A stretch of DNA of 64,000 nucleotides from Cacconaster sp964598495 (lineage in GTDB: Bacteria > Bacteroidota > Bacteroidia > Bacteroidales > UBA932), in the NCBI GenBank assembly GCA_964598495.1, contig CAZRBY010000005.1, positions 34,785 through 98,784 of the forward strand, in the 5' to 3' direction. The translations under genes were made by a program, and so were the position numbers. How positions within the stretch are numbered: the first letter of the stretch is position 1; each line of letters starts with the position of its first letter. Shown piece after piece: positions 15,947 to 25,022 of this stretch. The notes under the pieces are model-generated. The model ran no database searches. It saw only the letters and a list, made by a program, of their open reading frames with translations, and was not told where the DNA came from.

Positions 15947-17254
15947 TTAAATCAATTTATTAATGACAGGTCTATACTTGCCGGTCTTAGTATTTTCAAT
16001 ATTTGTACAATAATTAAAAACAATATCAACCGAACCTATTCTGGACTGAATGTTTTGCTTTAGAACCAAAATCAATTCATCAGAAATTTTTTCACAAATA
16101 AGATTTATCTCTATTTTATCCGGAGACTCTTGAACTACCTGAAATTTCTGTAAGTTATTATTTTTTGCTATGCCGCTATCAAAAAACAAGTGCCAAAAAT
16201 AGGCCCAATGAAGATATTCTCCATTTTTCCCTATAATATAATCGCAAGTGCGCCCCATAACTCTTTTTATAAGCAAACTTTTACGACCACAAGAACAAGG
16301 GGAATCAGCTAACTCAACCTGGTCAGCATTCCAATATCGAATAAACGGCATTGCATAATTGTCCAAGTCCGTAACAATGATCTCAGAATTATCATTAACC
16401 TCAATATATACTCTCTCTTCGGTCACATGTAAACCCTCATGATGGTCACATTCAAAGGCAATTCCACCAATTTCACCACATCCATATTGATCAAAGGTAT
16501 CTGCTAAAAAAACTTCTTTAAAGATATTTCTATGCTCTTGCATTAAGGGTTCTGCAGTTGTAGTAATAGCACCGACAGGAAACACCTCGCCCATTTGCTT
16601 AACCTTCGTTGCAAGAAAATATAGAAACTGACTATAACTACGTATTAACTTGAACTTATTAGATCGAAGTGATTTAATTATAGACTCAACATTATCATTT
16701 TTAGTATCATAAGGGTTAAACGAAATAGTATTTGAAAGTATGTCATACAACTTCGTTTTTAATTGATCTTTGAGACTTGTTCCGATTACATGTCCGCCCA
16801 TTAAAATTAGGGCCCTATCTCCCTCATTGTATCCCATCCAATCATTGAAACGTCTATATGCTGCCCAAATAGAACTTCTAGTGTTTGCATCATTCCGTTT
16901 AAATAAAATATTGCCTGTTGTTCCGCCAGTTTGACTCGTTTTTACGCCTTGTATTTTTTTTATGTTCAAAGGATAAAACTTTTCATAATTCTCTTTTATT
17001 ATTTCTTTTGTCAATATAGGGAATCGTTTAATATCTTCAAGGGACTTAATATCTTGGGGAGTAAATCCTATTGAGTTCATTAAATCAGTGTAATAAGGCA
17101 CATTGGTATAACAATGAGATACAAGTTTTTTAAACTTTTCCAGTTGATAGTTCCTCATTGTTTTCTCAGAAAACCATTGGGTTTTTATATACTCATTGTA
17201 ATAACCTTGTACGTTTTTACGCGTAAGAAAGTCTAGTATTTTTGTATTTCTCAT
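15947..17254 (-). CDS. CapK-type phenylacetate-CoA-ligase-like adenylate-forming protein
   Basis: 435 residues. ANL-superfamily fold: the SQTGGTTGN phosphate-binding loop near 112, a DQYGCGEIGGIAFEC block near 258 and a C-terminal half with VMGRTCDYI. CapK proteins are recurrent in capsule and O-antigen loci and are thought to activate or transfer an acyl group, though the substrate is not established. A four-Cys set (the CDHH region and CSCG near 320) resembles the metal site of the family. It is placed 10 bp after the CapA-like gene. Together with the MaoC protein it suggests acyl decoration of the polymer. Confidence 0.82.
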   Translation of the reverse strand: MRNTKILDFLTRKNVQGYYNEYIKTQWFSEKTMRNYQLEKFKKLVSHCYTNVPYYTDLMNSIGFTPQDIKSLEDIKRFPILTKEIIKENYEKFYPLNIKKIQGVKTSQTGGTTGNILFKRNDANTRSSIWAAYRRFNDWMGYNEGDRALILMGGHVIGTSLKDQLKTKLYDILSNTISFNPYDTKNDNVESIIKSLRSNKFKLIRSYSQFLYFLATKVKQMGEVFPVGAITTTAEPLMQEHRNIFKEVFLADTFDQYGCGEIGGIAFECDHHEGLHVTEERVYIEVNDNSEIIVTDLDNYAMPFIRYWNADQVELADSPCSCGRKSLLIKRVMGRTCDYIIGKNGEYLHWAYFWHLFFDSGIAKNNNLQKFQVVQESPDKIEINLICEKISDELILVLKQNIQSRIGSVDIVFNYCTNIENTKTGKYRPVINKLI

Positions 17255-17264
17255 ATCTTATAGT

Positions 17265-18401
17265 TTATAAATTTTTATTATTTAACTTTAATATGCGCTT
17301 AATAACATCCAGGTGAGATTCACAATACAACAAGCCTTTGATACCATAAAGTCGTTGAGTACTATGGAGAGTTCCAAGCCATCCACGTTTGTACACTTTG
17401 TCAAAATATTTATTGCCAAAGGCATTCAATTGTGATATCCTTTGTTTAGTCATTTTAGTGGCCCATTTGTCATATTCTTCTTCCAATATCTTATCATCAC
17501 CAATAATTTGATTCAATTTATCTAAAGTAAATGAGAAAGCATCGCTTTCCAGAAGTCGCACACTGGGAGTGTCTGCACATTGTTGAATGGGAAATAGGGA
17601 GAACCCTATGTTATCATCCTCAAACAAAAGTCTCACAAGCCACCCCTTGTCCCACATTCCATTATTACTGTATACTTTTAAGTCAAAACAAAAATTACCT
17701 AAACCGTAGAAAATCGGCTTTCCTAAGTAAACCTCATAGCCCGAATAGCAATGCTGATGATGGTTAATAACCACATCTGCACCGAGCTCCACAAAATATC
17801 GATACTCTCGTTTCATCCTTGGCGAAGGCAAGGGATAATGTTCTATTCCACCATGTATAATCAAAATAATATAATCTGACTCTTTTTTTGCCTCAAGGAT
17901 ATCATGGTGAATATTGATTAAATCATAAGGATTGCTTCCCCCATAGTCATCTTCAGCAATGGAATACTCCTGTTCACAAACATTAATAAAGGCGAAAACT
18001 TTATCTTTAATATGCTGATAGTACACCTTACGAGCTTCCTCCAAGTTCTTCCCACCTCCCACATAATTCAGTCCAATTGAATCAGCGCAAGAAAGCGTGT
18101 TACAGACTCCTGACTGACCTTGATCCCGAAAGTGATTATTCGCAAGAGTTATCAGATCAAATCCGGCATCTTTGACAACCTCCATTGTTGCTAAAGAAGC
18201 ATACAAATTAGGACCCGACTTTCTTATCGGGGTAGGTTTATCCAGAATAATTGGAGCCTCAAGATTGACAACACTGAAATCCGATTCCTTAATGAGTGAC
18301 AAAATATCCCCAAAAAGATAATCTGTTTTATGTGCTTCGAAAAGGGGCACTGTTCTTTCAGAAGGAACCAGATCTCCGGCTACCAATATAGATATCAGCA
18401 T
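17265..18401 (-). CDS. CapA-family metallophosphatase-like protein
   Basis: 378 residues. PGA_cap/CapA family, related to calcineurin-like phosphoesterases. Motifs: GDLVPSERT at the N-terminus, NLEAPI near 48, TLANNHFRDQG near 85 and the ADVVINHHQHCYSGYE block near 210, containing the likely metal-binding His residues. The family takes part in poly-gamma-glutamate or capsule attachment in other bacteria; here, within a heteropolysaccharide locus, the reaction is unknown. It lacks an obvious N-terminal anchor, so its location is unclear. It overlaps the polymerase gene by 7 bp. Confidence 0.82.
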   Translation of the reverse strand: MLISILVAGDLVPSERTVPLFEAHKTDYLFGDILSLIKESDFSVVNLEAPIILDKPTPIRKSGPNLYASLATMEVVKDAGFDLITLANNHFRDQGQSGVCNTLSCADSIGLNYVGGGKNLEEARKVYYQHIKDKVFAFINVCEQEYSIAEDDYGGSNPYDLINIHHDILEAKKESDYIILIIHGGIEHYPLPSPRMKREYRYFVELGADVVINHHQHCYSGYEVYLGKPIFYGLGNFCFDLKVYSNNGMWDKGWLVRLLFEDDNIGFSLFPIQQCADTPSVRLLESDAFSFTLDKLNQIIGDDKILEEEYDKWATKMTKQRISQLNAFGNKYFDKVYKRGWLGTLHSTQRLYGIKGLLYCESHLDVIKRILKLNNKNL

Positions 18402-19639
18402 ATCTTTCTATTTTTAAAATTCTTACAAACGATTGAATAATAAAAAATCGCGAACATAAGATATTTACAACTATTATAGGGATTTGAAAAGAGCGAAATA
18501 AATAGAGGTATCAACAAGAATGGACCAAAACCTTTTTTAAAGCCGGCAGGATTAAATCTCCAGACAGCAATAACAAAGGCTATAAAACCTAACCATCCCC
18601 ATTCACGTAAAAACGATGCCAATGCATTGGGAGCAGATATCTCTCCATATTTTTTTATAATATAGGAGCTTAGATTGATACCATCTCCCCATGGACGCAC
18701 CAAAGAATTCTCCAGACTGATTCTACCCATGGCAATTCGAGTAACCCTCTCCCAGGATTCTTCGCCAAATGTTGCCTCTCTAACCTCCATTCCTATTTCC
18801 TGATAATCCGTTAACTTTTCGAACAAAAAATCAGCCGTGTTAAACAATTTCAAAGCCCCATACACAAAGGCCAACAAAACAAAAGGAAGTATCAACAAGG
18901 TCGTTCTTGTCCAACGTTTGATAAGATAGAAGACAGCTATGAAAAACAGCCCCAAATAACCTGCCGTAGAAAATGTCGAAACAAGGGCAAGAACAAGCAG
19001 TAAAATCTTTCTGTCAAGCACATAATTGTCTCTATATAGTTTATAAACGATCATAAAATTGAGAATCATAGCATAAGCACCCGGTTCCCACATAAAACCG
19101 CAATTCCTCGGGAATATACCATAATACTTATTATAAAAACCAAGATGATTATAAACAATGATATAAAAATCTCCATTTTCAAGCATTCTCCCATGCACCA
19201 AAAAGTTCAGATATGGAGTAAGACTATTTACAAATGAGGGCGCAATTACCTCTACGATATAGCAACAGGAGGCTATTATGACAAGGATATATAGAAAACG
19301 GAATAATTTTTCAAAAAATGAAGCTCCTATGATTTTAACCACAAAATATGGAATACATATTTTAAGAACAGAACCTAGAAAAGTGTTTATCGGTAACTGA
19401 TAATTTACAATATAAGATATAAGATTGATTGCAGTCCAGACTGCCAATACAACAAAGAATTCGACATCAAAACGATTTTTCCTATACAAAAATATCGCTA
19501 AGAGTACGAGAAAAACCCCTATTACAAATATTTCTGATGCCACAAAAAATGCTGATCCCTCCAAAAAAAGCAGAAAAATCAACAACAATAATAGATCTAG
19601 TATTGTAAACCTTACCTTAGCCTTTTGAATCGCAACCAT
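18395..19639 (-). CDS. wzy: O-antigen polymerase-like membrane protein (Wzy)
   Basis: 414 residues with roughly eleven hydrophobic helices and a large periplasmic loop (about 255-320, carrying the LFNTADFLFEKL and GEESWERVTRIAMG region) before the last helices. This is the layout of Wzy/O-antigen ligase proteins, which join repeat units in the periplasm. The loop ends in GDGINLSSYI and a Pro-poor stretch. Primary sequence of the family is poorly conserved, so the call rests on topology, the loop and the neighbouring flippase and transferases. It is 5 bp after the GT4 gene. Confidence 0.82.
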   Translation of the reverse strand: MVAIQKAKVRFTILDLLLLLIFLLFLEGSAFFVASEIFVIGVFLVLLAIFLYRKNRFDVEFFVVLAVWTAINLISYIVNYQLPINTFLGSVLKICIPYFVVKIIGASFFEKLFRFLYILVIIASCCYIVEVIAPSFVNSLTPYLNFLVHGRMLENGDFYIIVYNHLGFYNKYYGIFPRNCGFMWEPGAYAMILNFMIVYKLYRDNYVLDRKILLLVLALVSTFSTAGYLGLFFIAVFYLIKRWTRTTLLILPFVLLAFVYGALKLFNTADFLFEKLTDYQEIGMEVREATFGEESWERVTRIAMGRISLENSLVRPWGDGINLSSYIIKKYGEISAPNALASFLREWGWLGFIAFVIAVWRFNPAGFKKGFGPFLLIPLFISLFSNPYNSCKYLMFAIFYYSIVCKNFKNRKIC

Positions 19640-19644
19640 AAACC

Positions 19645-20865
19645 CTACTTTTTAGCCAACTCAATCAAAAAATCAACTATTCGTTTTGCCTGAACAGAAC
19701 TATTGAAATTTGCCTCTGCCACCTTATATCCTTCACTTCCGATAGACTCCAGAGTGTTCCTATCCGTATTCATGGCCTTTTCCAGCCCCATGGCAAATTT
19801 TTCAGAGCTATCCGCTTCCGGAAGAAACGCAGAAACCCCATCTGACAGATATTTTGGTATCTCACCCAGATTAGTTACTACTACAGGATTGCCTGTGCAT
19901 AAATACTCCCCCACTTTACAAGGCATCGTGGTAGTACTTCTAACAGAAGTAGGACTTGCTAGGACCAAAAAGGATGCATTTTTAAGAAATTGCGGAACAG
20001 TTTCCGACTCAATCCTACCCAAGAAAACAACACGATTGCCAAGACCCATGTCTGCAACCAGCTGTTTTTGGGCAGGAACCGCTGAAGAATCTCCAGCCAG
20101 AACTAATTTGTACGAAGGAAATTTGTCGGCAACCATACCAAAGGCCTTTATCAGAATAGAGATACCATCTGCCTCACTCATATTACCACAATAAGCTATG
20201 TAGGGAGAATAGGGAGAAAATGTCTTAATCGGTTCTGAATATTTGGCAATATCAACCGTCATAGGGACGACAAGATAGGGACAATTGGGTTTTCCAAGCG
20301 GAATATAATAGTCAACCAAGTGCTGGGTCTCCAGTATCCAGGCGTCCGGCTTTTTAAAAGCTTTCTTCGTTAAAGAAATTAACAAACGACCTTTAAATGA
20401 TTTCTCGTATCTGCTTTTCTTCTGCTCTATAGAAGGTAACTCAGCACGTTCAACAACCAGTTTTGCATTATTTCTTTTAGCAATTCGAGAAAACCAAAAG
20501 TGCTGGAGAATACTGGAGGTGAGCATCATAACAGAAGTATAATCTCCTTTTCTTTTGTTAAGTAAACTTCTCGCTTTTAGAATACCCATCAAATACAACC
20601 ACAACTTCCTCACCTTTTTACCTTTCACCCTAGGCCAAAAAACCGTTCCCGAGACATACTGGACATCTATTCCTTTATAGGTGATTGCAGAACGCCTTAT
20701 CAAATCCTCCCTTTCATCATCAGTAAAGGGTTGGTCATAAGTGACAAGGCTGATCACCTGCACCTCGTGACCTAACTTAGCAATCTCCAGTGCATAGGAA
20801 AGGAGACGATTGGCTGCCGCACTCCCATATGGAAAAGACCCTGTGTAAATGATTGGAATATACAT
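19645..20865 (-). CDS. Glycosyltransferase family 4
   Basis: 406 residues, normal GT4 length. The N-terminal half starts with a glycine-rich TGSFPYGSAAANR loop; the C-terminal half has IAYCGNMSEADGI, the VVFLGRIESETVP donor-domain strand and the CKVGEYLCTGNPVVVTN segment equivalent to the GT4 E-x7-E region. Cytoplasmic, retaining mechanism expected. It lies between the cupin gene (4 bp) and the polymerase gene (5 bp), so all are one transcript. Donor and acceptor sugars cannot be deduced. Confidence 0.86.
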   Translation of the reverse strand: MYIPIIYTGSFPYGSAAANRLLSYALEIAKLGHEVQVISLVTYDQPFTDDEREDLIRRSAITYKGIDVQYVSGTVFWPRVKGKKVRKLWLYLMGILKARSLLNKRKGDYTSVMMLTSSILQHFWFSRIAKRNNAKLVVERAELPSIEQKKSRYEKSFKGRLLISLTKKAFKKPDAWILETQHLVDYYIPLGKPNCPYLVVPMTVDIAKYSEPIKTFSPYSPYIAYCGNMSEADGISILIKAFGMVADKFPSYKLVLAGDSSAVPAQKQLVADMGLGNRVVFLGRIESETVPQFLKNASFLVLASPTSVRSTTTMPCKVGEYLCTGNPVVVTNLGEIPKYLSDGVSAFLPEADSSEKFAMGLEKAMNTDRNTLESIGSEGYKVAEANFNSSVQAKRIVDFLIELAKK

Positions 20866-20869
20866 ATTC

Positions 20870-21298
20870 CTATAACTTTATATCCAAATCAGGACATGCT
20901 TTTTGATAGAAAGTATCCTTATCCTCATCAACATGTGGAATTGTACCATAAGATACAAGTACCGCCACCTCTTCTCCTTGATTAATCACAGCATGAGTGG
21001 TTTCTGCAGGAGCATATACTAAAGAGGGTTTGTCAGCAGACAATTCAATAACACGATGATGTTTGCCATCCACAGTGGATAACAATACCTTGGCCCTACC
21101 AGATACACAAGTGAACCACTCTTCCTTCTTGTGATGATAGTGATCTCCCCTACGGTAATGAGGATTGATGGAAAAAGTATAAATGTAACCGTCCTTGGGA
21201 ATATTGAAGTCATCAAACCTCAATACCTCGAAAAGCGCTCCTCGAGGATCGGTGTGTAAAACAAGTTCCAGTTCATCAAATGGTTTTTTCCAGTTCAC
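20870..21298 (-). CDS. Cupin sugar-modifying protein, CapF C-terminal-domain-like (alternatively FdtA-like)
   Basis: 142 residues, GTG start. A single cupin: the metal/substrate block HYRRGDHYHHKKEEWFTCVSG (His residues near 49-57), then APAETTHAVINQGEE. DPRGALFEV at the start and IPHVDEDKDTFY at the end match the C-terminal cupin of CapF/WbjC (UDP-L-FucNAc route). CapF itself also has an N-terminal reductase domain of about 240 residues, absent here. Sugar 3,4-ketoisomerases (FdtA) are the other possibility. It is 5 bp after the DegT aminotransferase gene, which favours a shared sugar pathway. Confidence 0.72.
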   Translation of the reverse strand: MNWKKPFDELELVLHTDPRGALFEVLRFDDFNIPKDGYIYTFSINPHYRRGDHYHHKKEEWFTCVSGRAKVLLSTVDGKHHRVIELSADKPSLVYAPAETTHAVINQGEEVAVLVSYGTIPHVDEDKDTFYQKACPDLDIKL

Positions 21299-21303
21299 TT
21301 CAG

Positions 21304-22422
21304 CTATAATTTTTTGTGGTAATTCTTAATAAGATCACAGATTCTATAAATATCCTCATCATCCACCCACCATCCGCAAGGCAAGGAAAGCTCCCGGGCG
21401 GCAAAGAAATCAACCCCGGGAAGTTCTCTACGAGAATCCTTGAAGATGGTCCAAACATCATTCCTCGGATGATTCTGCTCGGCAAAAACACCGTTTTCTT
21501 CCAGATAAGCACACAGACCATCTCGTTTTTCTGACATAATCACATAGGTCCAATAAACGGAATATGCCTTGGGGTCACGACGAATCAGAGTAACTCCGGG
21601 TATATTCATCTCCTTAAGTATCTTTGTGAAAAGCTCGCCATTGTGATGATATTTTTCAATAATCGGTTCGATAACCTTCTGTGCCTCAACTCCTATTGTG
21701 GCTGCAATATCATTCATGTTTGCCTTGTAACCCAACTCGGTAATATCGGAAAGCCAGGGATTTCCATCTCGCTTATCGCGATCTACCCCCAACCATTTTA
21801 GCTTTTTGCCTCGTTCGTAGAGTTCCTCGTCCTGGAAAGTCATACAACCACCATCTCCGGTAGTCAAATGCTTGATTGCCTGAAAAGAGAAACAGCAAAT
21901 ATCCCCGTGATTGCCAATCATCTTATCGTTGTACCTGGCACCATAAGTGTGAGCACAATCTTCAATAAGACGGACACCATAAGACTTGGCAAGATCCACG
22001 TATTTATCCAAATCTACGATATCCCCGTCCTTATGGAGGAGCATGATAGCCTTTGTCCTCTTGTTGATAAGTTTCTCCACATCCTTGATATCGGACATAC
22101 CGGTTGTCGGGTCCACATCCGCCCAAACGGGTTTCCCCTTAAGATGACGAATGGGGACATTGGTGCAGATACTGGTCAAAGGCGTAGTAATCACTTCATC
22201 TCCGGGTTGTACATCAGAAAGATGACATGCAATCTGAAGTGCCATAGTGCAGTTATTGACCATCATCGTCCGCGGGTTCTGCAAATAATCCGATACCATC
22301 CGAGTAAATTCCTTGACTTTCGGTCCTTCTGCTACGAAACCGGAGTATAGAGTCTGATTGAGAGCCGCGATAGCAGTCTCAGGCATAAAAACGTTGAATA
22401 ACTTTACTTGCTTGTTTGCCAT
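21304..22422 (-). CDS. DegT/DnrJ/EryC1/StrS sugar aminotransferase
   Basis: 372 residues. PLP-dependent fold-type I enzyme that aminates a keto nucleotide sugar. The catalytic Lys lies in FQAIKHLTTGDGG near residue 185, the PLP-contacting EDCAHTYGA near 155, and GFVAEGPKVKEF at the N-terminus is typical. It is the first gene behind an internal TAACTTTG promoter box and a 5' leader with an 18-bp palindrome. Next to a cupin and in the same locus as CapE, it may make a 3- or 4-amino-6-deoxy sugar. It differs from the WbpE homologue at 27586, so the locus holds two aminotransferases. Confidence 0.87.
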   Translation of the reverse strand: MANKQVKLFNVFMPETAIAALNQTLYSGFVAEGPKVKEFTRMVSDYLQNPRTMMVNNCTMALQIACHLSDVQPGDEVITTPLTSICTNVPIRHLKGKPVWADVDPTTGMSDIKDVEKLINKRTKAIMLLHKDGDIVDLDKYVDLAKSYGVRLIEDCAHTYGARYNDKMIGNHGDICCFSFQAIKHLTTGDGGCMTFQDEELYERGKKLKWLGVDRDKRDGNPWLSDITELGYKANMNDIAATIGVEAQKVIEPIIEKYHHNGELFTKILKEMNIPGVTLIRRDPKAYSVYWTYVIMSEKRDGLCAYLEENGVFAEQNHPRNDVWTIFKDSRRELPGVDFFAARELSLPCGWWVDDEDIYRICDLIKNYHKKL

Positions 22423-22441
22423 AACTATTTACTTAACTTTT

Positions 22442-22459
22442 GCAAGTTAGTTAACTTGC
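22442..22459. promoter_or_regulatory. 18-bp palindrome in the leader of the aminotransferase gene
   Basis: GCAAGTTA, GT, TAACTTGC: a perfect inverted repeat 20 bases upstream of the ATG at 22422. It could be an operator or an RNA hairpin that hides the start. Confidence 0.45.
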
Positions 22460-22513
22460 TGAAATTCAACAACTTTAAATCTTAATACATTTATCCCAAA
22501 TTATACTGAACAG

Positions 22514-22521
22514 CAAAGTTA
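22514..22521 (-). promoter_or_regulatory. Internal -7 promoter box of the polysaccharide locus
   Basis: TAACTTTG on the minus strand, about 92 bases before the aminotransferase ATG. It would give the distal half of the locus its own promoter. Confidence 0.5.
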
Positions 22522-22554
22522 GAATAAAAAATAATAAATAAAAATCTTTACAGA

Positions 22555-22572
22555 TAACTTAAAGTCAAGTTA
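22555..22572. terminator. Short hairpin after the flippase gene
   Basis: TAACTT, 6-base loop, AAGTTA, followed on the minus strand by an AT-rich stretch with T-runs. It may be a weak terminator ending the proximal half of the locus. Confidence 0.35.
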
Positions 22573-22578
22573 TTTGGC

Positions 22579-23880
22579 CTAAATTATCTTACTTGCATCA
22601 GTTTTATTGAATTTCACCCGTTTGAAATAATAAAAAAAGATAGTTCCAATGTAAATAATACCGGCTACCACATGAGTAATCGATGCTCCGGTTGCTTTAT
22701 ATTTGGGAATCAAAAGAAGGCTCAACGACAAGGTGGTAAACCCAACAATCCATGAACTGTTACGCAATGCCTTTCCATCACCCTGTGAGGCAAGATATCG
22801 TGAAATGAAATCCGATAAACTATACAGCAATGTACCGACGCTTGTAATAAAGGTAAGAAAAATCACCGGTTTAAAGTCGGGTGTATAAAACAGATTCACA
22901 AATGGTCCCACGATAATCCATAAACAAATCAATGCAAAAAGGGAAAAAGCTCCTGTAACTAAAAACAGTTTTTTGGGGATTGCTTTGTAATTCGCAAACT
23001 TGGCATAGTGAGAGGTTGCAATCACAATAGGAATATAGGATAAAGGTGATGCCAGCATAAGTGACAGGGAATAAAATCCGACATCTACGTTGTCGGCACT
23101 AAACCGGCTGATTAAAAGAGGCATCAATGCAGTGAATGCGGTAGAAAACAGATCACCAAAGTAAACGTGGATACCATACTCTTTATTATACCTGAACGCT
23201 TCACGCAATCTCTCCTTTACTTGGGTAAATTTGGGCTTGAGCCTGAATAGTACGTAAAGGTAAATAAATAACTGTGTGATAAGGAAGAACGACCAAACCA
23301 CAATAACCGGATTCAGAGTATCGTTGCCTTTGAACAACCAATATATCACCCCGGAACAGATGAAAAACGCAATTCTGGGATAATAACGTGCAATAATCAA
23401 CAAGTCGATGCGGTTATTTGCAGGTAATATCTGTTCATAGAGGTGATTAAAATAATAGATGAAACAAAAGGGGACTATACACAAAAATATTTCTTTAATA
23501 CCTTTCTCAGAGAAATTGGGCATTATGAAAGCCGCCAATATCAGGGAGATGACAATCAATAGATATATCGCACCTAAGTACAATAATCCTATACCATAAT
23601 ATTCTCGTCGTTTATCTTCGGTATCAGCAAGTAATACGGCTCGGTTTATAGAACGAAATAGACCAAAGTTTAGAATAATAAATGCAAATTCCAGTACGCG
23701 CTGAATATAGAGATAATTGCCATACTGCTCCGCCCCCATATACCTGGTGACCACAATATTGGTAACAAAGCTAAGAGGAAGTGCGATGAAATTCCATATG
23801 AGCAGACGAAAAGCCTGCTTGGCCTGAAGATTTTCCTTATATCTCTTTTTAAATCCGGATAGTATCTCCTTTGCCGACAT
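22579..23880 (-). CDS. wzx: Polysaccharide flippase (Wzx, MATE/MOP superfamily)
   Basis: 433 residues with about twelve hydrophobic helices. Polysacc_synt family features: an N-terminal basic amphipathic stretch, then FVTNIVVTRYMGAEQYGNY near 40-58, the standard Wzx signature. It moves the lipid-linked repeat unit to the periplasmic face. Its ATG overlaps the CapE stop codon by one base (TAATG), so translation is coupled. With wzy and the Wzc/Wza pair it defines a Wzx/Wzy-dependent pathway. Confidence 0.9.
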   Translation of the reverse strand: MSAKEILSGFKKRYKENLQAKQAFRLLIWNFIALPLSFVTNIVVTRYMGAEQYGNYLYIQRVLEFAFIILNFGLFRSINRAVLLADTEDKRREYYGIGLLYLGAIYLLIVISLILAAFIMPNFSEKGIKEIFLCIVPFCFIYYFNHLYEQILPANNRIDLLIIARYYPRIAFFICSGVIYWLFKGNDTLNPVIVVWSFFLITQLFIYLYVLFRLKPKFTQVKERLREAFRYNKEYGIHVYFGDLFSTAFTALMPLLISRFSADNVDVGFYSLSLMLASPLSYIPIVIATSHYAKFANYKAIPKKLFLVTGAFSLFALICLWIIVGPFVNLFYTPDFKPVIFLTFITSVGTLLYSLSDFISRYLASQGDGKALRNSSWIVGFTTLSLSLLLIPKYKATGASITHVVAGIIYIGTIFFYYFKRVKFNKTDASKII

Positions 23881-24950
23881 TATTCAGAACGGATGGCCTC
23901 TAATTGGGTTCTGGGAATAAGACCAAGATCCTCTTTAATGAAACGAAGTTTAAGGAGGAGCTCTGTCATCCCATCCACGTCCAACCTACGTGTGTTGTGG
24001 CTATTATATGGCTCGACCATTTTGGACATAGGACCCTCAAAATAGGATTTGTCATAATTTAGATCACGTGCATCACATGGAATGCGATAGTAATCACCCA
24101 TATCGACAGCTTGTGCCATCTCTTCACTGGTAACAAGAGTTTCATAAAGTTTTTCACCATGACGGGACCCTATGATTTTAATCTCCGTTTCACCGAATTT
24201 GGGATCAACTTTAGCGTAAACGGATCTGAGTGCGTGAGCAAGAGTCGAAAGCGTTGCCGCGGGTGCTTTTTGAACGAACATATCACCATTATGACCGTGT
24301 GTAAAGGCGTAAACAACCAAATCAACGGCGTCATCAAGCGTCATCATAAACCGGGTCATTTCAGGATTGGTAATGGTAATGGGATTGCCCCGTTCCATTT
24401 GCTCCACCCAAAGAGGAATAACGGATCCACGGGAAGCCATCACATTTCCATAACGTGTACAACATATCTTTGTAAGAGCATCATCGCCCAACTCTCGTCC
24501 CTTTGCAATAGCTACCTTTTCCATCATTGCCTTGGAAACACCCATCGCATTTATGGGATATGCTGCTTTATCAGTGCTCAGCACAACTACATTTTTTACA
24601 CCATGTTGAATGGCGGAATCCAACACATTTTCAGTACCCAGAACATTTGTGCGCACTGCCTGCATGGGAAAAAACTCACACGAAGGCACTTGCTTCAGTG
24701 CTGCCGCTTGAAAAACATAATCCACTCCGGTCATTACATTATCCACACTTCGCTTATCTCGCACATCTCCGATATAGAACTTCACTTTCGGATTTTGCAA
24801 TCTATGACGCATATCATCCTGCTTTTTTTCATCTCTACTAAAAATACGAATCTCTTTAATATCTGTATCCAGAAAGCGCCTTAAGACTGCATTTCCAAAT
24901 GATCCGGTGCCTCCGGTGATTAGGAGCGTTTTATCTCTAAAGGGTGTCAT
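23880..24950 (-). CDS. capE: UDP-GlcNAc 4,6-dehydratase/5-epimerase, CapE/WbjB-like
   Basis: 356 residues. Extended SDR: TGGTGSFG near 12-19, and a CapE-typical AALKQVPSCEFFPMQAV block near 84. The usual catalytic Tyr position is shifted to a Met as in this subfamily (AMGVSKAMMEK), and GSRHGEKLYETL near 262 is present. CapE makes the 4-keto-6-deoxy-L-talose intermediate from UDP-GlcNAc en route to UDP-L-FucNAc. The next two enzymes, CapF and CapG, are only partly represented: a free cupin at 20870 and a 2-epimerase at 10853. The ATG is preceded by a 72-bp spacer with no clear signal. Confidence 0.88.
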   Translation of the reverse strand: MTPFRDKTLLITGGTGSFGNAVLRRFLDTDIKEIRIFSRDEKKQDDMRHRLQNPKVKFYIGDVRDKRSVDNVMTGVDYVFQAAALKQVPSCEFFPMQAVRTNVLGTENVLDSAIQHGVKNVVVLSTDKAAYPINAMGVSKAMMEKVAIAKGRELGDDALTKICCTRYGNVMASRGSVIPLWVEQMERGNPITITNPEMTRFMMTLDDAVDLVVYAFTHGHNGDMFVQKAPAATLSTLAHALRSVYAKVDPKFGETEIKIIGSRHGEKLYETLVTSEEMAQAVDMGDYYRIPCDARDLNYDKSYFEGPMSKMVEPYNSHNTRRLDVDGMTELLLKLRFIKEDLGLIPRTQLEAIRSE

Positions 24951-25022
24951 ATTTTTATTTATTTAATTAATTATATTTCGTTGTGGCAATTATTATATTC
25001 TTACCTATCCTACCGTAAATGT

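Noticed and set aside
24111..24884. 257-codon plus-strand frame opposite capE
   Set aside because: Shadow of the capE coding strand; composition is rich in His, Ile and Cys with no domain, and capE is certain.
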